Source of the DNA: Caballeronia calidae
GTDB lineage: Bacteria > Pseudomonadota > Gammaproteobacteria > Burkholderiales > Burkholderiaceae
Assembly (NCBI RefSeq): GCF_900044055.2
Contig: NZ_FCOX02000010.1
Coordinates: 62,001-126,000, forward strand
Reading direction: 5' to 3'
DNA length: 64,000 bases
Shown in pieces: positions 34,323 to 42,771 of this stretch. The first letter of the stretch is position 1; the number at the start of each line of letters is the position of its first letter. Under the pieces are notes generated by a model. It was not told the DNA's origin. It searched no databases and saw nothing but the letters and a program-made list of their open reading frames with translations. A program made the translations under genes and the position numbers.

Positions 34323-36947
34323 TCAGGCCTCCTGCGTCGTCAGGTGTTGTTGCAGTATCAGCGGGATGACGCCGCCCGAGCGCAGCAGGCGGCATTCGAG
34401 TTGCGTCTCGACGGCTGCTGTCGCATCGACCGGCTCGACGCTGCCATCCGCGCGCACGATCCTCACGGGCACCTTGCAGCGCGGCGACAGCGCGTGGACG
34501 GGCGCGTCGACTTCGAGCTTATCACCCGGCTGGAGATCGAGCGTGTCCGGGCCCGTGCCCGATGCGAAGCGCAGCGGCAGAATCCCCATGCCGATCAGAT
34601 TCGAGCGATGAATACGCTCGAAGCTCATCGCCAGCACCGCGCGGATGCCGAGCAGCCGCTGGCCCTTCGCGGCCCAGTCGCGCGACGAGCCCGTGCCATA
34701 GCGCTCGCCCGCGACGAGCACCACCGAATTGCCTTCGTCGTGATAACGCTGCGCGGCTTCGAAGATCGGCATGACAGCGCCGCTCGGCACATGCAGCGTA
34801 TGCGCGACGGGCATGCCGGGCTTCAGCCGGTTCACGAGCGTCCTGTTATAGAACGCGGCGCGCACCATGACTTCCCAGTTGCCGCGTCGCGATGCGAACA
34901 CGTTCAGATCGTCGCGATCATCGCCGCGTTCGACGAGAAAATCCGCGACGTAGCTGTCCTTCGGAATCGCGCTGGCCGGAGAGATGTGATCGGTCGTGAC
35001 GTCGTCGCCGAGCACGAGTAGCGGATACGCGCTGTAGCGGCCCAGCTGGCTGCCCTGCGAAGCCGATGCGAACGGCGGCCTGCGCAATGCCGTCGATCGC
35101 GGATTCCACGGAAAGCGCGCGCTGTGCGGCGCTTCCAGATCGTGCCACGCGGGATTTTTGCTCGCGATGGCGAACGCGCGCGGATAGTCGCGCGGATCGG
35201 AGGCGGCAGCGACGAGCGCCGCGACTTCATCGCGCGCAGGCCATAGATCGCGCAGATAGACGGGCGTGCCGTCCTGCGTATGTTGAATCGGGTCGCGGCT
35301 CAGATCGGCTTGTGCATCGCCCGCAAGTGCGAACGCGATGACCAAAGGCGGCGACATGATGAAGCCGAGATCGAGATCGGGATGAATGCGGCCCGGAAAG
35401 TTGCGATTGCCGGACAGCATCGCGACGGGATACACGCTTTTCTCCGCCATCGCTTCGCGGATCGGCGCCGTGAGCGGCCCCGAATTGCCGATGCAGGTCG
35501 TGCAGCCATAACCGACGATATCGAAGCCGACCGCCGACAGATCATCGATGAGATTCGCGCGTTCGAGATACGCGGCGGCGGCGGGCGAGCCCGGCCCGAG
35601 CGAGGTCTTGATCCACGACGGCACTTTCAGGCCGAGCGAACGGGCCTTGCGCGCCAGCAATCCGGCGGCGATCAGCAACGCCGGATCGGACGTGTTCGTG
35701 CAGCTCGTGATCGCGGCGATCGCGACCGGATGCTTCGGCATCGACGCATGTTTCGTAGCGGGATGAAAGTCCAGCTTCGCCAGTGCATCGCGCGTCTGCG
35801 AATAATCGAGCAAATCCTGCGGACGGCGCGGCCCCGCGATATGCATGCCGATATCGTCCAGATCGATCTCGATCGTGCGCGTGTAACGCGGTGCGGCTTC
35901 AGGATCGAACCATAGACCCGCTGCGCGCGTGAACGCCTCGACCAGACGAACCGATTCCTCTGCGCGGTTGGTCGCGCGCAAATAGTCGAGCGTGTGCTGA
36001 TCGACGGGAAAGAAGCCCGTCGATGCGCCATATTCCGGCGCCATGTTCGCGACGACGGCACGATCGCCCGCCGTCAACATCGACACGCCCGGGCCGAAGA
36101 ATTCCACGAATTCGCCCGAAACACCGATAGCGCGCAGTCTTTGCGTGACAGTCAACGCGAGATCCGTGGCGAGCGCGCCCGGACGTAAAGCGCCCGTGAG
36201 CCGCACGCCGATCACGTCGGGAATGCGCTGCATCACCGGCATGCCGAACATCACCGTCTGCGCTTCCAGTCCGCCCACGCCCCAGCCGAGCACGCCGATG
36301 CCGTTGATCATCGGCGTATGGCTGTCCGTGCCGATGAGCGTATCGGGCACGGCCCAGGTTTCGCCGTCGCGGGTGATCGTCGTCACGACGGTCGCGAGCT
36401 GTTCGAGGTTGATCGTATGCATGATCCCCGTGCCCGGCGGATGAATCCGCACGCCCGTCAGCGCCTTCGACGCCCAGCGCAGGAAGCGATAGCGCTCCGC
36501 GTTGCGCCTGAGTTCGAGCGCGAGATTCTCCGGCGCCGCATCGGGCCGCGCGAAGTACTCGACCGCGAGCGAATGATCCACCGACGAATCCACCGGCAGC
36601 ACCGGATTGAGCGCGGACGGATCGGCGCCGGCTTCGGCCAGCGCGTCGCGCATCCCGGCGATATCGACGAGCGCGGGCGTGCTCGTCGTGTCGTGCATCA
36701 GCACGCGGTTCGGCTGAAAGGCGATCTCGTCGACGCTCGTCGCGCGCGCCGTCCATCCGAGGATGCCGGCGATCGCCTGATCGCGCTCCGCGCCTTCCAT
36801 GTTGCGGATCACGTTCTCCAGCAAAAGACGCAGCACGACCGGCAATTCGCGCAGTTTGTCGCCGAAAAGAGCGGGCAGATCGACGTAGCGATAAGGCTTG
36901 CCGTCGACGCTCAACCGGGCCTGAGAGGGAAGGTTAGTGTTTTCCAT
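34323..36947 (-). CDS. acnA: Aconitate hydratase (AcnA type)
   Basis: An 874-residue aconitase/IRP-family hydro-lyase, the usual AcnA length. The three cluster cysteines are present in 'AITSCTNTSDP' and 'GYGCTTCIGNSGPL'; 'IGTDSHTPMINGIGVLGWGVGG', 'GDDVTTDHISPAS' and 'GERYGTGSSRDWAAKG' complete the active site. It isomerises citrate, or a close relative, to the isocitrate form. AcnA-family members also act on methylcitrate and, in phosphinothricin biosynthesis, phosphinomethylmalate, so a special substrate is possible given the neighbours. It leads the acnA-gntR-binding-fold-ATP-grasp operon and is divergent from the lactonase operon. The ATG at 36947 lacks a clear ribosome site. Confidence 0.88.
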   Translation of the reverse strand: MENTNLPSQARLSVDGKPYRYVDLPALFGDKLRELPVVLRLLLENVIRNMEGAERDQAIAGILGWTARATSVDEIAFQPNRVLMHDTTSTPALVDIAGMRDALAEAGADPSALNPVLPVDSSVDHSLAVEYFARPDAAPENLALELRRNAERYRFLRWASKALTGVRIHPPGTGIMHTINLEQLATVVTTITRDGETWAVPDTLIGTDSHTPMINGIGVLGWGVGGLEAQTVMFGMPVMQRIPDVIGVRLTGALRPGALATDLALTVTQRLRAIGVSGEFVEFFGPGVSMLTAGDRAVVANMAPEYGASTGFFPVDQHTLDYLRATNRAEESVRLVEAFTRAAGLWFDPEAAPRYTRTIEIDLDDIGMHIAGPRRPQDLLDYSQTRDALAKLDFHPATKHASMPKHPVAIAAITSCTNTSDPALLIAAGLLARKARSLGLKVPSWIKTSLGPGSPAAAAYLERANLIDDLSAVGFDIVGYGCTTCIGNSGPLTAPIREAMAEKSVYPVAMLSGNRNFPGRIHPDLDLGFIMSPPLVIAFALAGDAQADLSRDPIQHTQDGTPVYLRDLWPARDEVAALVAAASDPRDYPRAFAIASKNPAWHDLEAPHSARFPWNPRSTALRRPPFASASQGSQLGRYSAYPLLVLGDDVTTDHISPASAIPKDSYVADFLVERGDDRDDLNVFASRRGNWEVMVRAAFYNRTLVNRLKPGMPVAHTLHVPSGAVMPIFEAAQRYHDEGNSVVLVAGERYGTGSSRDWAAKGQRLLGIRAVLAMSFERIHRSNLIGMGILPLRFASGTGPDTLDLQPGDKLEVDAPVHALSPRCKVPVRIVRADGSVEPVDATAAVETQLECRLLRSGGVIPLILQQHLTTQEA

Positions 36948-36957
36948 GACTGTATTT

Positions 36958-36983
36958 TTGCATTTCAATGGTTAAAAATGCAA
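36958..36983. promoter_or_regulatory. Inverted repeat in the acnA/lactonase divergent promoter region
   Basis: TTGCATTT (36958-36965) and AAATGCAA (36976-36983) form a perfect 8-bp inverted repeat with a 10-bp spacer in the 77 bp between the two divergent starts. A further TGCAAA lies at 36989-36994. It starts 10 bp from the acnA ATG, so binding would block transcription or initiation there. The adjacent GntR-type protein is the obvious candidate. Confidence 0.55.
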
Positions 36984-37024
36984 TCTAGTGCAAACCCCAG
37001 ATCATGAAAAAACAGGAGACACCC

Positions 37025-38233
37025 GTGGAGAAAACCAGCATTTCGGGCCGCCGCAGCGTGTTGCAAGGTATCGCGTCGATGGGCGCGCTGGCCGCTTTCG
37101 GCGGCGTCGCCTCGCCGGTTTTCGCCAGCGGAAAGACTGCCGGCCAACCCGACATCAAGAAAGGAACCCCCATGTTTGCTTACGTCGGATCGCGGACTAC
37201 GCGCGAACGCAACGCACGCGGCGACGGCATCAGCGTCTATCGCGTCGATACCGGAACCGGCGCGCTCACGCTCGTACAGCTCGTGAAGGATCTCGTCAAC
37301 CCGTCGTTTCTCGCGCTGTCCGCCAACGGTGAGCGCCTTTACACCGTGCACGGCGACCTGAGCGACATCAGCGCGTTCAAGGTCGATAAGGCCACCGGCG
37401 AGCTGACCTTCCTGAACCGGCAAAGCACCGAGGGCAAGAATCCCGTGCACCTCGCGATTGATCCGACGGGCCGCTACATCGTCGTGTCGAACCATATCGG
37501 CGCGAGCCTCGCCGTGTTGCCGATCGCAGCCGACGGCTGGTTGCAGCCGCTCACGCAACTGGTGAAGCTCGAAGGGCCGATCGGTCCGCATCGCGCGGAG
37601 CAGAAGCAGGCGAAGCCGCATTTCAATCCGTTCGATCCGACGGGCGAGTTCGTCGTCGTGCCGGACAAGGGGCTGGACCGCGTGTTCTCGTTCCGCTTCA
37701 AGGACGGACAACTGACGCCGGCGGAATCGCCGTTCGTGACCACGCGCGAGACGGCGGGGCCGCGGCACATCGCGTTCCATCCGAAGGGCGCGTACGCGTA
37801 TGTCGTCAACGAACTCGACTCGACCGTGACGACGTATCGCTATGACAAGGCGACGGGCGCGCTGCAACCGTTGCAGATTCTCTCGTCGCTGCCCGAAACG
37901 TACACCGGCAACAGCCGCGCATCGGAGATCGAAGTGGATCGCGGCGGACGCTTCGTCTATGCGTCCAATCGCGGCTACGACAGCATCGCGACGTATCGCA
38001 TCGACGAGAAGTCCGGCCACCTGACCTACATCGGCGCGACGCAGACATCGGGACGCACGCCGCGCTTCATCACGAGCACGCCCGATGGCCGCTTCATGTA
38101 CGCATTGAACGAAGACAGCGACAGCATCGTCGCGTTTTCCGTCGATGCCGCGAACGGCGCGCTCGAGCCGACAGGTTTTTCCATCGCATCGGGCAGTCCC
38201 GTCTGCATGGTGTTCTCGGCGCATCACGCGTAA
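37025..38233 (+). CDS. Tat-exported lactonase-family (6-phosphogluconolactonase-like) beta-propeller protein
   Basis: A 402-residue seven-bladed propeller of the lactonase/YbhE family ('FAYVGSRTTRERNARGDGISVYRVD', 'NPVHLAIDPTGRYIVVSNH', 'GPRHIAFHPKGAYAYVVNELDSTVTTY'). The N-terminus has a twin-arginine signal, 'SGRRSVLQGIASMGALAAFGGVASPVFA', so the protein works in the periplasm, not in the pentose phosphate pathway. Start choice: the GTG at 37025 has AGGAG 6 nt upstream, while the ATG at 37004 has none. It opens an operon with an MFS transporter and a porin; together they could open and import a lactone. Its substrate is unknown. Confidence 0.82.
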   Translation: MEKTSISGRRSVLQGIASMGALAAFGGVASPVFASGKTAGQPDIKKGTPMFAYVGSRTTRERNARGDGISVYRVDTGTGALTLVQLVKDLVNPSFLALSANGERLYTVHGDLSDISAFKVDKATGELTFLNRQSTEGKNPVHLAIDPTGRYIVVSNHIGASLAVLPIAADGWLQPLTQLVKLEGPIGPHRAEQKQAKPHFNPFDPTGEFVVVPDKGLDRVFSFRFKDGQLTPAESPFVTTRETAGPRHIAFHPKGAYAYVVNELDSTVTTYRYDKATGALQPLQILSSLPETYTGNSRASEIEVDRGGRFVYASNRGYDSIATYRIDEKSGHLTYIGATQTSGRTPRFITSTPDGRFMYALNEDSDSIVAFSVDAANGALEPTGFSIASGSPVCMVFSAHHA

Positions 38234-38260
38234 AGCCGTCATTTCATCATCGAAGACATC

Positions 38261-39583
38261 ATGCAAACATCGACAGCAATCGACGAACGCGCGCTCGTGC
38301 GCAAGATCTCCTGGCGCATCATTCCGTTCGTGTTCATCCTCTACATCATTTCGTATCTGGATCGCGCGAACATCGGTTATGCCGCGCTGCAGATGAACAA
38401 GGAACTCGCCCTGAGCAGCGAGGCGTTCGGCTTCGTGTCGGGCATCTTCTTCATCGGCTACTTCCTGTTCGAAGTGCCCAGCAACGTGATGCTCAACAAG
38501 TTCGGCGCGCGCGTGTGGATCGCGCGGATTCTGCTCACATGGGGCGTGGTCGCGGTGGTCTCGGCCTTCGTGCAGAACGCGACGCAGCTTTACGTGCTGC
38601 GCTTTCTGCTGGGCGTGGCGGAAGCGGGCTTCTTTCCCGGCATCATCGTTTATCTGACGTACTGGTTCCGCGCGAAAGAACTCGCGACGACCGTCGCGCT
38701 GTTCACGGCGGCGATTCCCGTTTCGTACATCATCGGCGCGCCGCTTTCCACGTGGATCATGGACAACGTGCACTGGTTCGACTGGAGCGGCTGGCGCTGG
38801 ATGCTCGTGCTCGAAGGTGCGCCCGCGCTCATCGGAGGCATCATGTGCTTCGCGTGGCTGACCGACAAGCCGTCCGACGCGAAGTGGCTCAAGCCCGAGG
38901 AACGCGAGTGGCTGCTCGATCAACTCGCGAACGATGCGAAGGCGCGCCCGAGCGCGAAGCACTTCGGCTCGCTCAAGGCGATGACCAATCCGAAGGTGCT
39001 GTATCTGTCGTTCATCTACTTCGTGTATCAGTGCGGCAGTCTCGGCGTCGGTTACTGGATGCCGCAGATCATCAAGGGCTTCTCGAAGACGCTGAGCCAT
39101 ACGCAGGTCGGCCTCATCGCGATGGTGCCGTATCTGTTCGCGACGATCGTGATGGTGCTGTGGTCGCGCAGTTCGGATCGCCGCAACGAGCGCCGCCTGC
39201 ATTCCGCGATTCCGCTCGCGCTCGCTGCGGCCGCGCTGCTCGGCGCGGGACTGACGACGAACCCGTATGTGTCGATCACGATGATCAGCCTGAGCCTCGC
39301 GGGACTCTATGCGTTCAAGTCACCGTTCTGGGCATTGCCGACCTTGTTCCTGACACGCTCGACCGCGGCCGTCTCCATCGCGGTGATCAATTCGGTGGGC
39401 AATCTCGGCGGCTTCGTCGGACCGTTCGCGATCGGCTATATCAAAGGCTCGGACGGCAGTGCGACGCATGGCCTGCTGCTTCTGTCGGGCCTGCTCGTCG
39501 CCTCGTTCCTGATGACGCTGTTCATCCGCCTCACGGAACGCGCATCGGATGAATCCGCGGCGATGGCAAAGCAAGGTCACTGA
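38261..39583 (+). CDS. MFS transporter, anion:cation symporter (ACS) type
   Basis: A 440-residue inner-membrane transporter with about 12 segments. 'KISWRIIPFVFILYIISYLDRANIGYAALQMNKEL' is the ACS-family helix 1 seen in phthalate, tartrate and galactarate/glucarate transporters. It lies 27 bp after the lactonase and 34 bp before the porin gene, so the three form one operon. An anionic sugar acid or carboxylate, perhaps produced by the periplasmic lactonase, is the likely cargo by inference. Confidence 0.86.
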   Translation: MQTSTAIDERALVRKISWRIIPFVFILYIISYLDRANIGYAALQMNKELALSSEAFGFVSGIFFIGYFLFEVPSNVMLNKFGARVWIARILLTWGVVAVVSAFVQNATQLYVLRFLLGVAEAGFFPGIIVYLTYWFRAKELATTVALFTAAIPVSYIIGAPLSTWIMDNVHWFDWSGWRWMLVLEGAPALIGGIMCFAWLTDKPSDAKWLKPEEREWLLDQLANDAKARPSAKHFGSLKAMTNPKVLYLSFIYFVYQCGSLGVGYWMPQIIKGFSKTLSHTQVGLIAMVPYLFATIVMVLWSRSSDRRNERRLHSAIPLALAAAALLGAGLTTNPYVSITMISLSLAGLYAFKSPFWALPTLFLTRSTAAVSIAVINSVGNLGGFVGPFAIGYIKGSDGSATHGLLLLSGLLVASFLMTLFIRLTERASDESAAMAKQGH

Positions 39584-39617
39584 AGCAAACATGAACAATA
39601 TCGCAGGAGTTTTCAGC

Positions 39618-40847
39618 GTGAACAAGAAGTCGCTTGCAGCCGTAGTAGTACTGATGTCATTGCCATGTTTCGCATATGCGCAAAGCAACGTCACGTTGTA
39701 CGGCATCGTCGATAGCGGTCTCAACTATACAAACAACGTGCAGACGGCGCGCACGGCGTCGGGGCTCGTCGGCGGTCATCAGATCGCGATGATCGAAGGC
39801 GGCTCGGCCGGTCTTCAGGGCAGCCGATGGGGCCTGCGCGGCACCGAAGACCTCGGCGGCGGACTGAAGGCGCTCTTCGTGCTCGAAAGCGGCTTCTATA
39901 GCAACAACGGCGCGCTGAATCAGGGCGGCGCGGAGTTCGGGCGTCAGGCGTATGTCGGCCTGAGTCATGCGTTCGGCACGGTCACGCTCGGCCGACAATA
40001 CGATCCCGTCGTCGACATGTACGGTCCGTTTCTCGCGGCGCCGCAGTGGGGCGGTTATATGGCGTCGCATCCGAGCGATCTCGACAATGCACTCAACTCG
40101 CGCCGCATCAATAACTCGATCAAGTACCGCAGCGCGAACTACCGTGGTCTGACCGTCGAAGCGATGATGAATCTCGGCGGCACGGCGGGCTCGTTCTCGA
40201 ACAACTGGATCTGGGGCGCGGGCGCGGGATATGCGGCGGGACCGTTTTCGATCGGCGCGGGTTATTTGAACATTCGCAATCCGAATACGTCGTTCTTCGG
40301 CGCGAATCCGAATGCGGGTCCGGCGACGAGCAACAATCTGGGCAGCTTCGGCAGCCCGACGAGTCCGGAGAGCAATCCCGTGTTTGCGGGTTATGCGTCG
40401 GCGAAGATGCTGGAAATCGTGGGCGTCGGCGCGGGCGTGAATCTCGGATCGGCCAATGTGAACTTTGCATATTCGAACACGCGCTTCGAGGACATGGGTT
40501 CTTCGTCCGGTCCGAACACGCTGCGCTATAACGGCACGGCGGCGTTCAACAACTTCGAAGTGAACGCGAAATATCAGTTCACACCTTCGCTGCTGGCGGG
40601 CGTCGCGTACGACTACACGCGCAACGGCGGCGCGGGCGGCAAGGGCGGCGCGAACTACAACCTCTTCAGCGCGGGCGTCGACTATTTTCTGTCGAAGCGC
40701 ACCGACGTATATACGGTCGCGGTCTACGAGAAGGCAAGCGGCACCGATTCGCTCGGGCAAAGCGCGGTCGCGCAGATCACCGGACTCACGCCGTCCACGA
40801 CCGACAAGCAGGTATCGCTGCGCGTGGGCATGCGGCATAAGTTCTGA
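39618..40847 (+). CDS. Gram-negative porin (Porin_4/OmpC-like)
   Basis: A 409-residue trimeric-type outer-membrane porin. The signal peptide 'KKSLAAVVVLMSLPCFAYA' is cut before 'QSNVTLYGIVDSGLNYTNN', the Burkholderia porin start. 'GSRWGLRGTEDLGGGLKALFVLESGF' and the C-terminal 'SLRVGMRHKF' ending in Phe are standard. GTG at 39618 is preferred: AGGAG is 8 nt upstream and it gives a normal 21-22-residue signal peptide; the ATG at 39591 has no ribosome site. Third gene of the lactonase operon, it would let the substrate cross the outer membrane. Confidence 0.9.
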   Translation: MNKKSLAAVVVLMSLPCFAYAQSNVTLYGIVDSGLNYTNNVQTARTASGLVGGHQIAMIEGGSAGLQGSRWGLRGTEDLGGGLKALFVLESGFYSNNGALNQGGAEFGRQAYVGLSHAFGTVTLGRQYDPVVDMYGPFLAAPQWGGYMASHPSDLDNALNSRRINNSIKYRSANYRGLTVEAMMNLGGTAGSFSNNWIWGAGAGYAAGPFSIGAGYLNIRNPNTSFFGANPNAGPATSNNLGSFGSPTSPESNPVFAGYASAKMLEIVGVGAGVNLGSANVNFAYSNTRFEDMGSSSGPNTLRYNGTAAFNNFEVNAKYQFTPSLLAGVAYDYTRNGGAGGKGGANYNLFSAGVDYFLSKRTDVYTVAVYEKASGTDSLGQSAVAQITGLTPSTTDKQVSLRVGMRHKF

Positions 40848-40992
40848 TTCATCCGTCAATAGCGCTCAAGATCCTTTGCAACACCCGGTCGGAAGGATTT
40901 TCCTTCGCTGGATATAGAAAAATCATAATTCCCGGCTGGATTACGTCGTGTCACTCTCACACTGCATCTACGACTTCACGGGAGAACTGGAC

Positions 40993-41784
40993 ATGTTGGA
41001 AGCAGAGCGAGAGGCGTTTGCGCGCGATGGAGTCACCGTCTTACGCGGCGTGTTCACCGATTGGGTGGACCTGCTGCGTGATGGCGTGGACTTCAACGAG
41101 AAGCACCCGGGACCTGATTTTCGCGATTACACCAAGGGTACGTCGTCGGGGCGGTTCTTTGGCGACTATTGCAACTGGCAGCGCATCGAGCCGTTTCGCC
41201 GGTTCGTCGAGGAAAGTCCGGCGGGCAGCATCGCCAGAGCGCTGATGGCGTCCAGGCGTGCGCGAATCTTTCACGAGCACGTTCTCGTCAAGGAGGCGGG
41301 CGCGGACAAAATCACGCCCTGGCATCACGACGAACCGTACTATTGCGTGAGTGCGGAGCAGTCCGTGAGCATGTGGGTGCCGCTCGATCCCGTGCCGCGC
41401 GAAACGACGCTCGAATTCGTCGGCGGCTCACATCTCTGGGGCAAGCTCTTTCGGCCGCGCAAGTTCACGGGCGTCGCGTATGACCGCAGTGCCGACGGAC
41501 TCGAAGAAATGCCGGATATCGACGGTCATCGTGGCGACTACGACATTCTTGGCTGGGATCTGAAGCCCGGCGACGCGGTCGCCTTCAACTATCTCACGGT
41601 GCATGGCGCGCCGGGCAATCGTTCCGGTTCCGTTTCCAGGCGCGTGGTGTCGTTTCGCTGGCTCGGCGACAACGCGGTGTATGTCGACCGAGGCGGCGAG
41701 ACATCGCCTCCGTATCGCCACCTTGCCGGGCGCCTGACTCCGGGCGATCCGCTGCCCGAGGAAGAGTTCCCGTTTGTCGTCTGA
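40993..41784 (+). CDS. Phytanoyl-CoA dioxygenase (PhyH) family Fe(II)/2-oxoglutarate oxygenase
   Basis: A 263-residue PhyH-type oxygenase. The iron facial triad is visible: His and Asp in 'PWHHDEPYY' and the distal His in 'LTVHGAPGNRS', with the 2-oxoglutarate Arg downstream in 'RRVVSFRW'. PhyH proteins hydroxylate fatty acyl-CoAs, amino acids such as ectoine, or small amines. The ATG at 40993 is chosen because GGAG lies 8 nt upstream; a GTG 45 bp earlier would add unmatched residues. It converges on the Rieske reductase gene 22 bp away. It may act in the same amine or amino-acid degradation as the Rieske systems, but this is inference. Confidence 0.82.
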   Translation: MLEAEREAFARDGVTVLRGVFTDWVDLLRDGVDFNEKHPGPDFRDYTKGTSSGRFFGDYCNWQRIEPFRRFVEESPAGSIARALMASRRARIFHEHVLVKEAGADKITPWHHDEPYYCVSAEQSVSMWVPLDPVPRETTLEFVGGSHLWGKLFRPRKFTGVAYDRSADGLEEMPDIDGHRGDYDILGWDLKPGDAVAFNYLTVHGAPGNRSGSVSRRVVSFRWLGDNAVYVDRGGETSPPYRHLAGRLTPGDPLPEEEFPFVV

Positions 41785-41806
41785 CCGTGCTCGGGAGGCC
41801 GCCTGC

Positions 41807-42763
41807 TCAGCAATCGAGGACCAGGCGGCCGCCTTTGCAGCCGGACACGCAGACCATCATCGTTTTGCCTTCTGCACGCTCCGATTCGCTCAGAACACTG
41901 TCGTGATGGTCGATATCGCCTTCGATGACCGGCGTTTCACAACTGCCGCAGATGCCTTGCTCGCAACTTGACGCAACGTCGATGCCCTCGGCGCGAAGAA
42001 CATCGAGCAAGCGTGCGCCGGGTTCGACGCGCATCAGTTTCCCGCTTCGCGCGAGTTGCACTTCATAACCCGCTTTGGCCGTGTCTTTCACGGCATTCGG
42101 ATCGGCCGAGAATCGTTCGATGTGGGCGTGCGTGTAGCCGTTATCGGCGCATGCGCGTTCGAATGCGCTCAGCATCGGCGTGGGGCCGCAACAATAAAAT
42201 CGCGTGTCGCGATCGCGTTCGTCGAGAAAGCCTCGCAGGTCGGGCGGCCCGCCGTGTTGGGCATCGAAATGCAGCGTCAGCGAAATGCCCAGCGACTGAA
42301 TCGGCTCCAGCCACGCTGCGTGCTCGCGCGAACGACAGCAATAGAGCATGTCCACCGATTTGCCGAGTGCCACGAGCCGTTGCGCCATGCTGTAAATCGC
42401 GGTTATCCCGATACCGCCTGCAATCAGAACGAACCGCTCGCCGGTTTCATCGAGCGGAAAGTTGTTGCGCGGCTCCGAGATCACGATGGCGTCCCCGGCG
42501 CGGAGCTTCTCGTGGACGAAGGCCGAGCCGCCCTGACTGTCGCGCGCCCGAAGCACGCCGAGAACATATCGGTCGCGATGGCCTGTCGCATTGACGAGCG
42601 AGTAACTTCGCACGATGCCATTGGGCAGATGCAAGCTGATGTGCGAGCCGGCATCGAACGGCGGCAAGGGGCTGGAATCCGAAGCGCGCAGTTCGATGCT
42701 GACGGTGTCCATTGCTTCGACACGAACCTTGTCGACGATGACGGTGAAAGTAGCGGGGCGCAT
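41807..42763 (-). CDS. Rieske-oxygenase reductase (phthalate dioxygenase reductase/VanB type)
   Basis: A 318-residue three-domain electron-transfer protein: flavin domain with 'RSYSLVN' (about 53-59), NAD(P) domain with 'AGGIGITAIYSMAQRL' and 'FYCCGPTPML', and a C-terminal plant-type ferredoxin with 'SSCEQGICGSCETPVIEG' and 'CVSGC'. It passes electrons from NAD(P)H to the Rieske oxygenase encoded 8 bp upstream. It is the only such reductase in the window, so it may also serve the second Rieske oxygenase at 49491. No clear ribosome site precedes its ATG, suggesting translational coupling. Confidence 0.87.
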   Translation of the reverse strand: MRPATFTVIVDKVRVEAMDTVSIELRASDSSPLPPFDAGSHISLHLPNGIVRSYSLVNATGHRDRYVLGVLRARDSQGGSAFVHEKLRAGDAIVISEPRNNFPLDETGERFVLIAGGIGITAIYSMAQRLVALGKSVDMLYCCRSREHAAWLEPIQSLGISLTLHFDAQHGGPPDLRGFLDERDRDTRFYCCGPTPMLSAFERACADNGYTHAHIERFSADPNAVKDTAKAGYEVQLARSGKLMRVEPGARLLDVLRAEGIDVASSCEQGICGSCETPVIEGDIDHHDSVLSESERAEGKTMMVCVSGCKGGRLVLDC

Positions 42764-42771
42764 GTTGGTGA

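Noticed and set aside
36965..39202. Minus-strand open frame (745 codons) across the lactonase and MFS genes
   Set aside because: Covers two well-supported plus-strand genes and has low-complexity Arg/Glu/His composition.
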